Source of the DNA: Prevotella sp. DNF00663 | GTDB lineage: Bacteria > Bacteroidota > Bacteroidia > Bacteroidales > Bacteroidaceae | NCBI RefSeq assembly: GCF_001553265.1 | Contig: NZ_KQ960610.1 | Location: 1-64,000, forward strand | Direction of reading: 5' to 3' | Length of the DNA: 64,000 nucleotides | In this document: piece after piece, positions 27,076 to 37,807 of the stretch | Layout: the number at the start of each line of letters is the position of its first letter | Position numbering within the stretch: the stretch's first letter is position 1 | Made by a program: the position numbers and the translations under genes | Notes under the pieces: generated by a model | Databases searched by the model: none | What the model saw: the letters and a program-made list of their open reading frames with translations, nothing else | What the model was told of the DNA's origin: nothing

Positions 27076-27816
27076 ATGACAGAATCAAAAATCAGGCGTA
27101 TAGACTTCATTGATGCTTACAATAAAGAGATGGGACTTGAGACGCGACACCCTTTGGTGACCGTTGTCGATATGTCGAAGGTTAACTTGGAAGCCGCTCG
27201 CGAAGAGCGAACGATTGAATATGGTGTCTATAGTATATGGTAGAAGCAGACCTATTGTGGCGATATTACCTACGGACGGCAGCCTTATGACTATCAAGAG
27301 GGGACGGTGACATCGTTCGCTCCGGGGCAGGTGATACATAAAAACTGGCTCCTGACTATACACCTAACGCTATCGGACTGCTCTTTCACCCCGACTTGAT
27401 TCGCGGAACTTTGCTTGCTCAGAGCATAAAACAGTACGCTTTCTTTTCTTATTCGTCGCGCGAAGCATTACATTTGAGTGAGGACGAGCGTGCCATTTTC
27501 AAAGATTGTCTCAGCAAGATACAACAGGAACTGGAGCATTCTATTGACCAACACACGCGTAAACTGATTTGTCGGAATATCGAATTGCTCTTGGATTACT
27601 GCTTGAGATTCTACGAACGGCAGTTTGTAACGCGTAAAACAGCTAATCTTGGAGTCTTGGAAAAGTTTGAATCGTTGCTTGATGGCTATTTTAAGGGGCA
27701 TCGACCGAAACAAGACCGACTCCGACATTGCCGCATGGCTAGGATATGCCAACACAACCTTGATGTATTCGCTCACTCGCTTCAACGAGACGACCCGCCG
27801 ATTTTCCTATAAATAG
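27076..27816 (+). pseudogene. Decayed AraC-family transcriptional regulator
   Basis: The frame starts MTESKIRRIDFIDAYNKEMG and meets a TAG at 27241-27243. The protein continues in the same frame (KQTYCGDITYGRQPYDYQEG, TVTSFAPGQVIH), then shifts frame near 27340-27350 into APDYTPNAIGLLFHPDLIRG and on through the linker region. Near 27700 it shifts again: SDIAAWLGYANTT and YSLTRFNETTRRFSYK, the second AraC HTH, is in another frame ending with TAG at 27814-27816. Much of the first HTH is absent. So there is at least one nonsense codon, two frameshifts and a deletion. The intact part 27396-27812 could be read as a 138-residue frame but makes no complete domain. Confidence 0.88.
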
Positions 27817-27892
27817 GCTCTTATTAATATTTGCTTTAGACACCGGTATCTAAAAAATAGACAGTAAATGGGTGAATATCAAGAATAATTCT

Positions 27893-27900
27893 TATTTTTG
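27893..27900 (+). promoter_or_regulatory. Promoter -7 element of tatAC
   Basis: TATTTTTG, about 30 bases before ATG 27930. Confidence 0.55.
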
Positions 27901-27929
27901 CAAAACCAATAACTTAAAACTGTATCAAT

Positions 27930-28115
27930 ATGTTAGGCACACCGGAGATTATTCTGATAGTACTTATTGTCTTGCTTCTCTTTGGAGGTAAGAAGATTCC
28001 TGAACTAATGAGAGGCCTTGGTAAAGGCGTGAAGAGTTTCAAAGAAGGAGTAAACGGTATTGAGAACGACCTTAATCCAGACGCTCCGAAGAAGACGGAA
28101 GAGAAGAACGACTAG
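27930..28115 (+). CDS. tatA: Twin-arginine translocase subunit TatA
   Basis: Small Tat pore subunit of 61 residues: short N-terminal membrane helix ([20 protein letters not shown]), [16 protein letters not shown] hinge and amphipathic helix, then a charged tail. It exports folded proteins with TatC. No TatB is encoded, as is normal in Bacteroidetes, where TatA covers both roles. Followed 4 bases later by tatC. Confidence 0.95.
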   Translation: MLGTPEIILIVLIVLLLFGGKKIPELMRGLGKGVKSFKEGVNGIENDLNPDAPKKTEEKND

Positions 28116-28119
28116 ATAC

Positions 28120-28914
28120 ATGGCGGAAGAAGAGCTCTCCTTTTGGGAGCATCTTGACGTGTTTCGCAACTGCCTAATCAAGGTTATTTGCGTGACCGTA
28201 GTGGCTGGTATTGTCGCATTCTGCCTGAAAGAGCAGCTCTTCGACATTGTGCTGGCACCGAAAGATGCCCACTTCATCACTTACAAACTATTGGGTACTG
28301 ACGATTTCAGCATCCATCTAGTAAACGTAGGACTTACCGAGCAGTTCATGGTACACATGAAAACAGCTCTCTGTTTCGGTGTGTTAGTGGCCTTACCTTA
28401 TGTACTTTACGAGCTCTATGGGTTTGTATCGCCGGCTCTTTATCAGCAAGAACGGCGTTATTCGGCACGTGTTGTGATGGCCGGATACCTGCTTTTCTGC
28501 GTAGGAATACTTATCAATTACTTCTTATTTTTCCCCTTGACGGTTAAGTTCTTGGCTACTTATCAAGTGAGTAGTGATGTAGAGAACCTGTTATCGTTGC
28601 AATCTTACATTGACACCTTGTTGATGATGAGTTTTGTTTTCGGCTTGGTATTCGAGATACCTGTCGTCAGTTGGCTCATGGCTAAGCTTGGTGTGCTTCG
28701 TTCTTCGTGGATGCGCCACTATCGTCGACACGCTGTTGTGGTGATATTGATAGTTGCTGCCATCATCACACCTACTTCCGACATCTTTACGCTCAGTATT
28801 GTTGCCGTCCCCATTTGGCTGCTCTACGAAATAAGTATCTTCTTGGTGCAGGGCGTAGAAGGCCCCGAAGTGGAGGAAGATGCTGTAGATGAAGAGGTAG
28901 AAGACACTATATAA
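28120..28914 (+). CDS. tatC: Twin-arginine translocase subunit TatC
   Basis: Six-span receptor of the Tat system, 264 residues. LSFWEHLDVFRNCLIKV is the TatC N-terminal signature with the conserved Glu that contacts the twin-arginine signal; PYVLYELYGFVSPALYQQER and RRHAVVVILIVAAIITP are also typical. ATG 28120 gives the standard start; the longer frame from 28060 lies inside tatA. The C-terminus is a Glu/Asp-rich tail. Confidence 0.96.
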   Translation: MAEEELSFWEHLDVFRNCLIKVICVTVVAGIVAFCLKEQLFDIVLAPKDAHFITYKLLGTDDFSIHLVNVGLTEQFMVHMKTALCFGVLVALPYVLYELYGFVSPALYQQERRYSARVVMAGYLLFCVGILINYFLFFPLTVKFLATYQVSSDVENLLSLQSYIDTLLMMSFVFGLVFEIPVVSWLMAKLGVLRSSWMRHYRRHAVVVILIVAAIITPTSDIFTLSIVAVPIWLLYEISIFLVQGVEGPEVEEDAVDEEVEDTI

Positions 28915-28963
28915 GCCACGTAGAAAGTACATCACAGACTCTTAAATCCTTACTCTTTATTTC

Positions 28964-29046
28964 CTGCATGGGCTTGGCAACATCGCTGTCTTGGCTTCTC
29001 AGCAATGCTGCTACGGCTTTTCAGCAGTTTTGCCTAGCCCATGCAG
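28964..29046. repeat. Large inverted repeat in the tatC-lacZ spacer
   Basis: Arms CTGCATGGGCTTGGCAA and TTGCCTAGCCCATGCAG pair at 16 of 17 positions and enclose about 49 bases rich in CAGCAATGCTGC words. A degenerate relative is at 34016-34077, and similar words occur in the mosaic repeats at 24.5, 48.2 and 59.9 kb. The rest of the 317-base gap 28915-29231 holds only the terminator at 29161. Confidence 0.65.
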
Positions 29047-29160
29047 AGAATGAAGGGTAAAAAGTTCGGAGTGAATAATGGGCAGTATGAGCCAATGAAA
29101 TAGGTATGTTCATGCTGAAAGGTCATACCTCTTTTATCCGATAGATTACTGAAACAAGCA

Positions 29161-29196
29161 ATAAAAAAGTCCATCTCGCAAAAGATGGACTTTTAT
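29161..29196. terminator. Bidirectional terminator between tatC and lacZ
   Basis: Perfect 12 bp stem (AAAAGTCCATCT with AGATGGACTTTT) with 6-base loop; T runs on both strands, six on the minus strand, so it can end both the converging transcripts. Confidence 0.85.
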
Positions 29197-29231
29197 GTTA
29201 GGCGACTATCAAGTCGCTATAGGTTTGTCGT

Positions 29232-32467
<3,236 letters not shown>

Positions 32468-32551
32468 GAGGCGAGAAACGTCCATATGGTCGCATCTCTT
32501 ATGGGGGTATAACAGTTCTGTTTCCTTGTTGAGTAGGACTAGGATAGGGCT

Positions 32552-33508
32552 TTATAGTTTCACGTTCGAGATGTCTACTAGATTGTTCACGATGGCATAG
32601 ATGGTGAGTCCGGCCGATGAATGAATCTGTAGTTTGCGGGCAATGTTGCGTCTGTGCGTGATGACGGTGTTGAAAGAGATAAACAAATGGCCGGCTATCT
32701 CTTGGTTGGTCATGCCCTGTACGATGCAGATAACAATGTCTTTCTCTCGCTCACTCAGTGCATCTTTGGCATGAGGAGCTTTGGTGAGCATGGCTTCGAT
32801 GTTGCTGCTGATGGCATTTTTGCCTATTTTCTCTTCGTAAAGTCGAATAGCCGGCACCATGATCTCGTCTTCCACGCGTGTGTGTTGCTTCAACCATTCC
32901 TCGTTACTATATAGTTTATAGAGGGTGGCCATGAGTTTGTTGTTGAGCAACCCGTTGCTAGGCAGATACTTGATGATGATGTCTTTCAGCTCATGGAGTT
33001 TGTCGTCGGTAGGCTCATGGTGTGTGGAATAGGTTTCTATATCGTAGTCGGTAGGCATCTGGTTAGCTATCAATTTCTCGATATAAGGGAACACGTTGCG
33101 CTCTTCATACTTCATGTGGCGATGCATCAAACGCGAGAAATCGTCGAACAAAGAAAGAATCAACTGCCCAATTTTGTCGTCGGGAGTCACCGATTCCACC
33201 AATTGCTCACGGATAGTGGGCAACTGGAATCCCAAATAATACTCATGACAAGCTCTCAAGTGTTTCAATAACGTGGGGATATGGATCTTGTCTATACTCG
33301 CCGTATTTTTATAACCGTTGATGGTAAAGTTGACAATTGTCAAGAAAGTAAATGTATCTACGTGTTGTTCTTCGCAGACTTCTTTTACTGTTTTGTCGCC
33401 AAATCCAAGGTTAATACCGAAACTTCCTAAGCTTTGCAACACTTCTCGGTTGTCGCTAATGAGACTAATCATCCGGTCGTTGGGCTCATAAATCTTGTGA
33501 TTTACCAT
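32552..33508 (-). CDS. Hemerythrin-domain regulator with LuxR-type HTH
   Basis: A 318-residue protein of three parts. Residues ~10-65 resemble the ScdA/RIC N-terminal module but without its Cys pair. Residues ~75-220 form a hemerythrin-like four-helix bundle with candidate di-iron ligands H83, H88, H129/H131, E135/E136, H163/H164, H209 and E213/E215. Residues ~250-310 are a LuxR/GerE HTH (LSEREKDIVICIVQGMTNQE, FISFNTVITHRRNIARKL). Di-iron hemerythrin domains bind O2 or NO, and RIC proteins repair nitrosated iron-sulfur clusters, so I infer a redox- or NO-responsive transcription factor. Single-gene unit, with a promoter -7 at 33576-33583. Confidence 0.88.
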   Translation of the reverse strand: MVNHKIYEPNDRMISLISDNREVLQSLGSFGINLGFGDKTVKEVCEEQHVDTFTFLTIVNFTINGYKNTASIDKIHIPTLLKHLRACHEYYLGFQLPTIREQLVESVTPDDKIGQLILSLFDDFSRLMHRHMKYEERNVFPYIEKLIANQMPTDYDIETYSTHHEPTDDKLHELKDIIIKYLPSNGLLNNKLMATLYKLYSNEEWLKQHTRVEDEIMVPAIRLYEEKIGKNAISSNIEAMLTKAPHAKDALSEREKDIVICIVQGMTNQEIAGHLFISFNTVITHRRNIARKLQIHSSAGLTIYAIVNNLVDISNVKL

Positions 33509-33575
33509 AATGTTCTTTGTCCTTCGTTACTTTCTTGCTCCCTTGTGGGCAAGTTTTTTCTTATTGCTCTGCATG

Positions 33576-33583
33576 CAAAGATA
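33576..33583 (-). promoter_or_regulatory. Promoter -7 element of the hemerythrin-LuxR gene
   Basis: TATCTTTG on the minus strand; leader about 60 nt to ATG 33508. Confidence 0.5.
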
Positions 33584-33683
33584 ATTATTTTTCCACGAAG
33601 TCGGGTACATTTCGATATTTTAAGACGCTTTTTATACCTTTTCTTAACGTCTCAAAAACTATTAGAAAAGATGGAGCGTATTG

Positions 33684-33714
33684 TTTGTTTGCAGCTTCAG
33701 ATGACTTATCTTTG
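33684..33714 (+). promoter_or_regulatory. Promoter of the 88-residue hypothetical gene
   Basis: TTTG (33684-33687), exactly 19 nt, TATCTTTG (33707-33714); leader about 18-20 nt to ATG 33739. A textbook Bacteroidetes promoter, which supports the small gene being real. Confidence 0.75.
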
Positions 33715-33738
33715 TCTCGAAACCCAAAATAAGAGACT

Positions 33739-34005
33739 ATGATACAGAAAAGATTTCAGGATGCAAAGTCTTATATTGTAAACTTAACAGAGCTGATTTG
33801 GAACTATATACGTCATCGCGATTGGTTCCCCGAAGGCAGTCTGTTAGCCATACAACCCGAAATTATTGAGGCAGTTATAGAACTTCCGGCCAACTGTAAC
33901 GGGTGCGAATTATTCGATCCACAACTCTTTATCCGTCGCAATGCACTGGGTTATGCCGTCCCAAACATGCAAGCTATTCGCCAATTGGCACGTCGGTATT
34001 ATTAA
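33739..34005 (+). CDS. Small hypothetical protein
   Basis: I do not recognise this 88-residue protein. No signal peptide or membrane span; a helical N-terminus (RFQDAKSYIVNLTELIWNYI) and a pair of cysteines in ELPANCNGCELFD, which could bind metal or be structural. It is divergent from the hemerythrin-LuxR regulator and has an excellent promoter of its own, so I judge it expressed. A link to the neighbouring regulator is only a guess. Confidence 0.7.
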   Translation: MIQKRFQDAKSYIVNLTELIWNYIRHRDWFPEGSLLAIQPEIIEAVIELPANCNGCELFDPQLFIRRNALGYAVPNMQAIRQLARRYY

Positions 34006-34015
34006 ACGATGTATT

Positions 34016-34077
34016 CATGGGCTTGCTGCTATGGTTTTTCAGTGTTGTGTTAGATGTCGGGAAACGAAGCCCACATT
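34016..34077. repeat. Degenerate copy of the CATGGGCTTG repeat
   Basis: CATGGGCTTGCTGCTATGG near 34016 and GAAGCCCACAT near 34067 echo the arms of the inverted repeat at 28964-29046. Short and imperfect. Confidence 0.35.
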
Positions 34078-34090
34078 ATCTATATGAAAC

Positions 34091-34654
34091 TTATTTTAGC
34101 CTGAATGGCAACCATTGGTCGACGTTCTCACCGGCTTGCATACGCCTGCGAATTTCGCTACTACTGGTGTCGTAGAGTTCAGTTTTGAGCAGATGGACAT
34201 TGGATGGCAAGGTAGTGGCGTCAATAGGATTGTTGCGACGAGGATAAATGAAGATGTCGTGGTCGCGCAGAATATCTTCATGATGTGCCCATTGTGGAAA
34301 ACTGAGCCAGTTGTCGGCACCAATAATGAGACAGAATTGTCGGTTGGGATAGTCGTGATGTAGGTGTTGTAGCGTGTTCCATGTATACGAAGGCTTGGGT
34401 AAGTGGAACTCGTAATCGGAGACAAAGAGTTGTGGCTCATCGGCCAAGGCTTGGCGCACCCATTCCAATCGTTGCTCGTCGGGCATCAAGTCTCGCTGCC
34501 GTTTGAAAGGATTCTGGGGTGAGACGACAAACCAAACCTCGTCGAGGTTGGCTGCTTTGAGTATCTGTTTAGCCAGCGCAACGTGTCCGATATGGATGGG
34601 ATTGAACGAACCTCCATAGATACCGGTGCGAATGGGTGAGCTTGCGGAATTCAT
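34091..34654 (-). CDS. nadD: Nicotinate-nucleotide adenylyltransferase
   Basis: Cytoplasmic NAD synthesis enzyme joining nicotinate mononucleotide and ATP, 187 residues. The nucleotidyltransferase motif GIYGGSFNPIHIGHVALA at the N-terminus and the C-terminal SSSEIRRRMQAGENV are diagnostic. Its ATG overlaps the stop of the upstream guanylate kinase frame (ATGA), so the yicC-gmk-nadD order common in Bacteroidetes is kept despite the inserted DUF559 sequence. Confidence 0.96.
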   Translation of the reverse strand: MNSASSPIRTGIYGGSFNPIHIGHVALAKQILKAANLDEVWFVVSPQNPFKRQRDLMPDEQRLEWVRQALADEPQLFVSDYEFHLPKPSYTWNTLQHLHHDYPNRQFCLIIGADNWLSFPQWAHHEDILRDHDIFIYPRRNNPIDATTLPSNVHLLKTELYDTSSSEIRRRMQAGENVDQWLPFRLK

Positions 34655-35841
34655 ATTCCTAGGAAATCTTTGATGAGTTGGTAGGTCTCTTGTTTCGCTT
34701 TTTCGAGGTCATCGTTGATGATGACATGGTCGAAACAAGGTGCAAAGGCGAGTTCGTAAGCCGCACGTGCGAGACGTTGTTCTATGACTTCAGGCGCATC
34801 GGTGTTACGACCGACGAGTCGTTGGCGCAAAGCATCGATGGAAGGTGGTTGAATGAACAGGCTCATGGCACGGTCGCCATAGAATTGTTTGATGTTGCAT
34901 CCACCCTTGACGTCGACATCAAACACCACATTTTGGCCGGCAGCGGACTGCTTCTCTACCTGCGATTTGAGCGTACCATAGAATCTGTCTTGATAAACTT
35001 CTTCGTATTCGAGGAATTCGTCGGCTGCAATCTTGGCACGAAACTCATCGGGTGTGAGGAAAAAATATTCCACTCCGTCTTGTTCAGTACCTCGTGGTGC
35101 CCTGCTGGTACAGCTGATGGAGAATGCCAGATTAAGTTCCGGATGTTTCGTCATGAGCCAATTGATAATAGTACTCTTGCCACTGCCGGATGGCGCAGAG
35201 AAGATGAGGAGTCGGCCTTTAACCTCCCCCGCCCCCTCCCAAGGAGGGGAGAGCCTACGGGAACAAGTCTTTCCTGAGAAGGGAAGTGATGACATTGTGT
35301 CCTTAGGTTCAATACTTTCGACTGTAGATTTAGTCTTTATTCTTGTGGAATCATTCATATCTGTTGATATTATGTCATGTTCTTTTGGTTGGTCTAAACG
35401 ATGTCGCTCTTTGTAATTTGGATTTATTTGTAGTGCCTTTTTGATTTTTTGAATGACTACTTCGGGAGCTGCATTTACCTCTTCGTTAGTAAACCGAATG
35501 ACTTGAAAGCCCTTTTGGTGGAGATATTCAGTTCGTTCGGCATCGTTCAATGGCTGACCATTAACGTAATGATAGCCTCCATCAACTTCTATGATGAGAT
35601 TATGTGATAGACAAACAAAGTCTGGAATGTAATCTCCAATGGGATGTTGCCTACGGAATCTTACACCTAATTGCTTACCTCGAAGATATTGCCATAAAAG
35701 GAATTCAGAAGTTGTAGGGTATCGCCTGTTACTCTTTGCCGCACGACGTAGTAATTCGTAGTTGCCTGTTTTTGAGGTGAAGTAACCATAAGGTCTCTCA
35801 CTGCATGCATCGTTTGGTATATTATCAGAGTGTTTCATCAT
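34651..35841 (-). CDS. gmk: DUF559 endonuclease-like domain fused in frame to guanylate kinase
   Basis: One open frame of 396 codons. Residues ~25-140 are a DUF559 (PD-(D/E)XK, Vsr-like) domain with GDYIPDF and LIIEVDGGYHY (D74, E85, D87) and GFQVIRFTNEEV. Residues 208-396 are a complete guanylate kinase (GMP to GDP) with P-loop SAPSGSGKST and SCTSRAPRGTEQDG. The linker at ~194-208 (RRLSPPWEGAGEV) is the translation of the dispersed hairpin repeat at 35219-35267. The kinase has no start codon directly at its domain edge; ATG 35295 (residue 183), preceded by AAGGA, is the closest and would give kinase alone with a 25-residue leader. Since gmk is essential, at least that product must be made; whether the fusion protein exists is open. 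Confidence 0.9.
   Translation of the reverse strand: MMKHSDNIPNDACSERPYGYFTSKTGNYELLRRAAKSNRRYPTTSEFLLWQYLRGKQLGVRFRRQHPIGDYIPDFVCLSHNLIIEVDGGYHYVNGQPLNDAERTEYLHQKGFQVIRFTNEEVNAAPEVVIQKIKKALQINPNYKERHRLDQPKEHDIISTDMNDSTRIKTKSTVESIEPKDTMSSLPFSGKTCSRRLSPPWEGAGEVKGRLLIFSAPSGSGKSTIINWLMTKHPELNLAFSISCTSRAPRGTEQDGVEYFFLTPDEFRAKIAADEFLEYEEVYQDRFYGTLKSQVEKQSAAGQNVVFDVDVKGGCNIKQFYGDRAMSLFIQPPSIDALRQRLVGRNTDAPEVIEQRLARAAYELAFAPCFDHVIINDDLEKAKQETYQLIKDFLGI
35219..35267 (-). repeat. Hairpin repeat, inner-frame copy (left inverted repeat of the DUF559 unit)
   Basis: Minus-strand reading TTCCCGTAGGCTCTCCCCTC, TTGGGAGGGGGCGGGGGAGG. It matches 36076-36121 in inverted orientation by eye at about 85%. It is translated in frame as the linker of the DUF559-Gmk frame and ends exactly where the kinase domain begins. 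Confidence 0.85.
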
Positions 35842-35849
35842 GAGGATTA

Positions 35850-36075
35850 TTATGAATCTGTTGGTCTACCCTTTCTTTGGGAGGTGTTGATACTATGTCT
35901 CTTTGCAGTTCTCCCTTGTAGAAAGAGACTAAGTGAGGTTTGTCTCCTATAGGTTTTCCTCTTTTAAGGAGAAGGTTGGAGATGTCCTTTGGCAGTTCTC
36001 CTTTGTTGGAAGAGGTTAAGTGAGGATTGTCCCCTGTAGGTCTTCCTTATTCTAAAGAGAAAGTAAGAGATGTTA
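35850..36075. repeat. Tandem degenerate copies of the hairpin repeat upstream of DUF559
   Basis: At least three imperfect units in a row, each CAGTTCTCC(C/T)TTGT, a GAAAGAG/GGAAGAG word, TAAGTGAGG(T/A)TTGTC, CCCTATAGG or CCCTGTAGG, CTTCCT. Best seen at about 35908-35998 and 35996-36075. They look like decayed forms of the 36076-36121 copy. They fill the leader of the DUF559 frame between the yicC stop and 35841. Confidence 0.7.
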
Positions 36076-36121
36076 GTTCCCCGTAGGCACTCCCCTCTTT
36101 GGGAGGGGTTGGGGGAGGTTT
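36076..36121 (+). repeat. Hairpin repeat copy at the yicC stop (right inverted repeat of the DUF559 unit)
   Basis: TTCCCCGTAGGCACTCCCCT, TTTGGGAGGGGTTGGGGGAGG, ending at the yicC stop codon. With 35219-35267 it forms inverted termini around a ~0.9 kb DUF559 unit. Confidence 0.85.
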
Positions 36122-36997
36122 TTACAGTGCATTTAGCACTTGTTCCTTGATTTGCTCCAACTCATCTTTCATCTTGACGACGATATTTTGCATCTCCGCC
36201 TGATTGCTCTTGGACCCAGTGGTGTTGATTTCGCGCCCCATCTCCTGAGCGATGAAGCCCAACTTTTTACCTATCGGTCCTTCTTCGGCCATTGTTTCGC
36301 GGAAGTATTTGAGGTGATTGGTGAGTCGTTGCTTCTCTTCATTGATATCTAATTTCTCGATATAGTAGATGAGTTCCTGCTCCAAACGGTTGGTGTCGTA
36401 AGTCACACTGGGTATTTGTTCCAGTCCTTTGACAATGTTAGCCTTGATTTTCTCAACGCGTGCCTGCTCATAAGGTTCGATACTGGTAAGCAGTTGTTGG
36501 ATGTTGTCCACCTTTTCGGTAAACTTCTGTTGCAGTGCAGCACCTTCTTGGTGGCGGAATTCCACGAGGGCGTCGATGGCTTCGTTGATAGTTTGGAGAG
36601 CTACGGCCCATTCGTCATCGGACAATATTTCTACTTCTGTGCGTGTAGTGACGTCGGGCATGCGCATCAATGTGTTGTACCAATCCTGTGGTTCGGGGAT
36701 GCCGGCAGTGGCAGAAATCTGCTTGAGTTGTTTGTAATAGTTCTCTACCAGTGCCGCATTGATGGGAGTGGCGTCGAGTGCAGCATCTTTCTCAATCCAA
36801 ATAGAGAAATCTATCTTGCCTCGTTGCAATGCCTGTGTGATAATCTGACGTATCTCCATCTCCTTCTCACGGTAGAGTGGGGCGATGCGAGTGGATAGAT
36901 CAAGTGATTTGCTGTTAAGAGATTTGATTTCTACATGAATCTTCTTCTCGTTGTAGATTGCGACAGATTTGCCGTAACCGGTCATAGATTGTATCAT
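36122..36997 (-). CDS. yicC: YicC-family protein (endoribonuclease-related)
   Basis: Cytoplasmic protein of 291 residues with the YicC N-terminal signature MIQSMTGYGKS and EIKSLNSKSLDLSTRI, and the DUF1732 C-terminus ending LGFIAQEMGREINTTGSKSN. Family members are reported RNA-binding or endoribonuclease proteins in E. coli. ATG 36997 gives the conserved start and lies below the promoter at 37022; the upstream ATG 37024 does not. First gene of the yicC-gmk-nadD unit. Confidence 0.95.
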   Translation of the reverse strand: MIQSMTGYGKSVAIYNEKKIHVEIKSLNSKSLDLSTRIAPLYREKEMEIRQIITQALQRGKIDFSIWIEKDAALDATPINAALVENYYKQLKQISATAGIPEPQDWYNTLMRMPDVTTRTEVEILSDDEWAVALQTINEAIDALVEFRHQEGAALQQKFTEKVDNIQQLLTSIEPYEQARVEKIKANIVKGLEQIPSVTYDTNRLEQELIYYIEKLDINEEKQRLTNHLKYFRETMAEEGPIGKKLGFIAQEMGREINTTGSKSNQAEMQNIVVKMKDELEQIKEQVLNAL

Positions 36998-37021
36998 AAT
37001 TCGAATCGCGTTAAATTTCTG

Positions 37022-37029
37022 CAAAAGTA
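37022..37029 (-). promoter_or_regulatory. Promoter -7 element of yicC
   Basis: TACTTTTG on the minus strand, leader about 18-20 nt to ATG 36997; divergent from tsaB. Confidence 0.55.
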
Positions 37030-37051
37030 AGAAAATTGCAGGAAAAATCTG

Positions 37052-37081
37052 TAAATTTGCGCTTTATTTAGAATATATTTG
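37052..37081 (+). promoter_or_regulatory. Candidate promoter -7 elements of the tsaB operon
   Basis: Two fits to TAnnTTTG: TAAATTTG (37052-37059, leader ~22 nt) and TATATTTG (37074-37081, which would be leaderless for ATG 37087). Neither has a well-spaced -33 element. Confidence 0.4.
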
Positions 37082-37086
37082 TAGTT

Positions 37087-37779
37087 ATGTCGTGTATATT
37101 AAATATCGAGACGAGCACCGATGTTTGCTCGGTGTCCGTAGGACGCGATGGAGATTGTATCTTTAATCAAGAAGACCATAGCGGCCCTAATCATGCAGTG
37201 AAGCTCGGAGTGTTCGTAGACGAGGCTTTGGCATATATCGACGAGCAGGGTATACAGCTCGATGCGGTCGCTGTGAGCTGTGGTCCCGGTTCGTATACCG
37301 GTCTGCGTATCGGTGTCAGTATGGCTAAGGGTGTTTGCTTTGGCCGTTCGGCTAAACTCATCGCTATACCGACCTTGCAGCTACTGTGTGTTCCGGTATT
37401 GTTGAAAGAACAGATGGAAGAAGAGAATGCTTTGCTCGTACCGATGCTCGATGCTCGAAGGATGGAAGTGTATGCTCAGGTAAATGACCGTGCATTGAAA
37501 GAAATACGTCCTATTCAAGCCGATATAGTGGATGCCGATACGTATAAGGAATACTTGGAACGTGGTCCGGTGTACTTCTTTGGCAATGGTGCAGCAAAGT
37601 GTATGGAGTCTATCAATCACCCCAATGCCCGTCTCATCAAGGACGTAGAGCCGTTGGCTAAATACATGTTGCCCTTGGCAGAGAAAGCTATGGCTGAGCA
37701 ACGTTTTGAAGATGTGGCCTATTTTGTGCCTTTCTATCTGAAGGACTTTGTGGCAAAGATGCCGAAGAAATTGTTGTAA
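37087..37779 (+). CDS. tsaB: tRNA t6A biosynthesis protein TsaB
   Basis: ASKHA-fold scaffold of the TsaBDE complex that forms N6-threonylcarbamoyladenosine at position 37 of ANN-decoding tRNAs; 230 residues. The motif ILNIETSTDVCSVSV at the N-terminus and VSCGPGSYTGLRIGVSMAKG are diagnostic; VPMLDARRMEVYAQV is also typical. Opens a plus-strand operon with DUF4290, murA, rimM, dxr and rseP (28-base gap to DUF4290). Confidence 0.95.
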   Translation: MSCILNIETSTDVCSVSVGRDGDCIFNQEDHSGPNHAVKLGVFVDEALAYIDEQGIQLDAVAVSCGPGSYTGLRIGVSMAKGVCFGRSAKLIAIPTLQLLCVPVLLKEQMEEENALLVPMLDARRMEVYAQVNDRALKEIRPIQADIVDADTYKEYLERGPVYFFGNGAAKCMESINHPNARLIKDVEPLAKYMLPLAEKAMAEQRFEDVAYFVPFYLKDFVAKMPKKLL

Positions 37780-37807
37780 GATAAGCAAAAACCAAAAAAT
37801 CCATTTC

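Noticed and set aside
27396..27812. Separate intact 138-residue gene
   Set aside because: It is the middle part of the broken AraC regulator; matching sequence continues in other frames on both sides.
35850..36121. CRISPR-like array
   Set aside because: Units are degenerate, differ in length, have no clear unique spacers and there are no cas genes.
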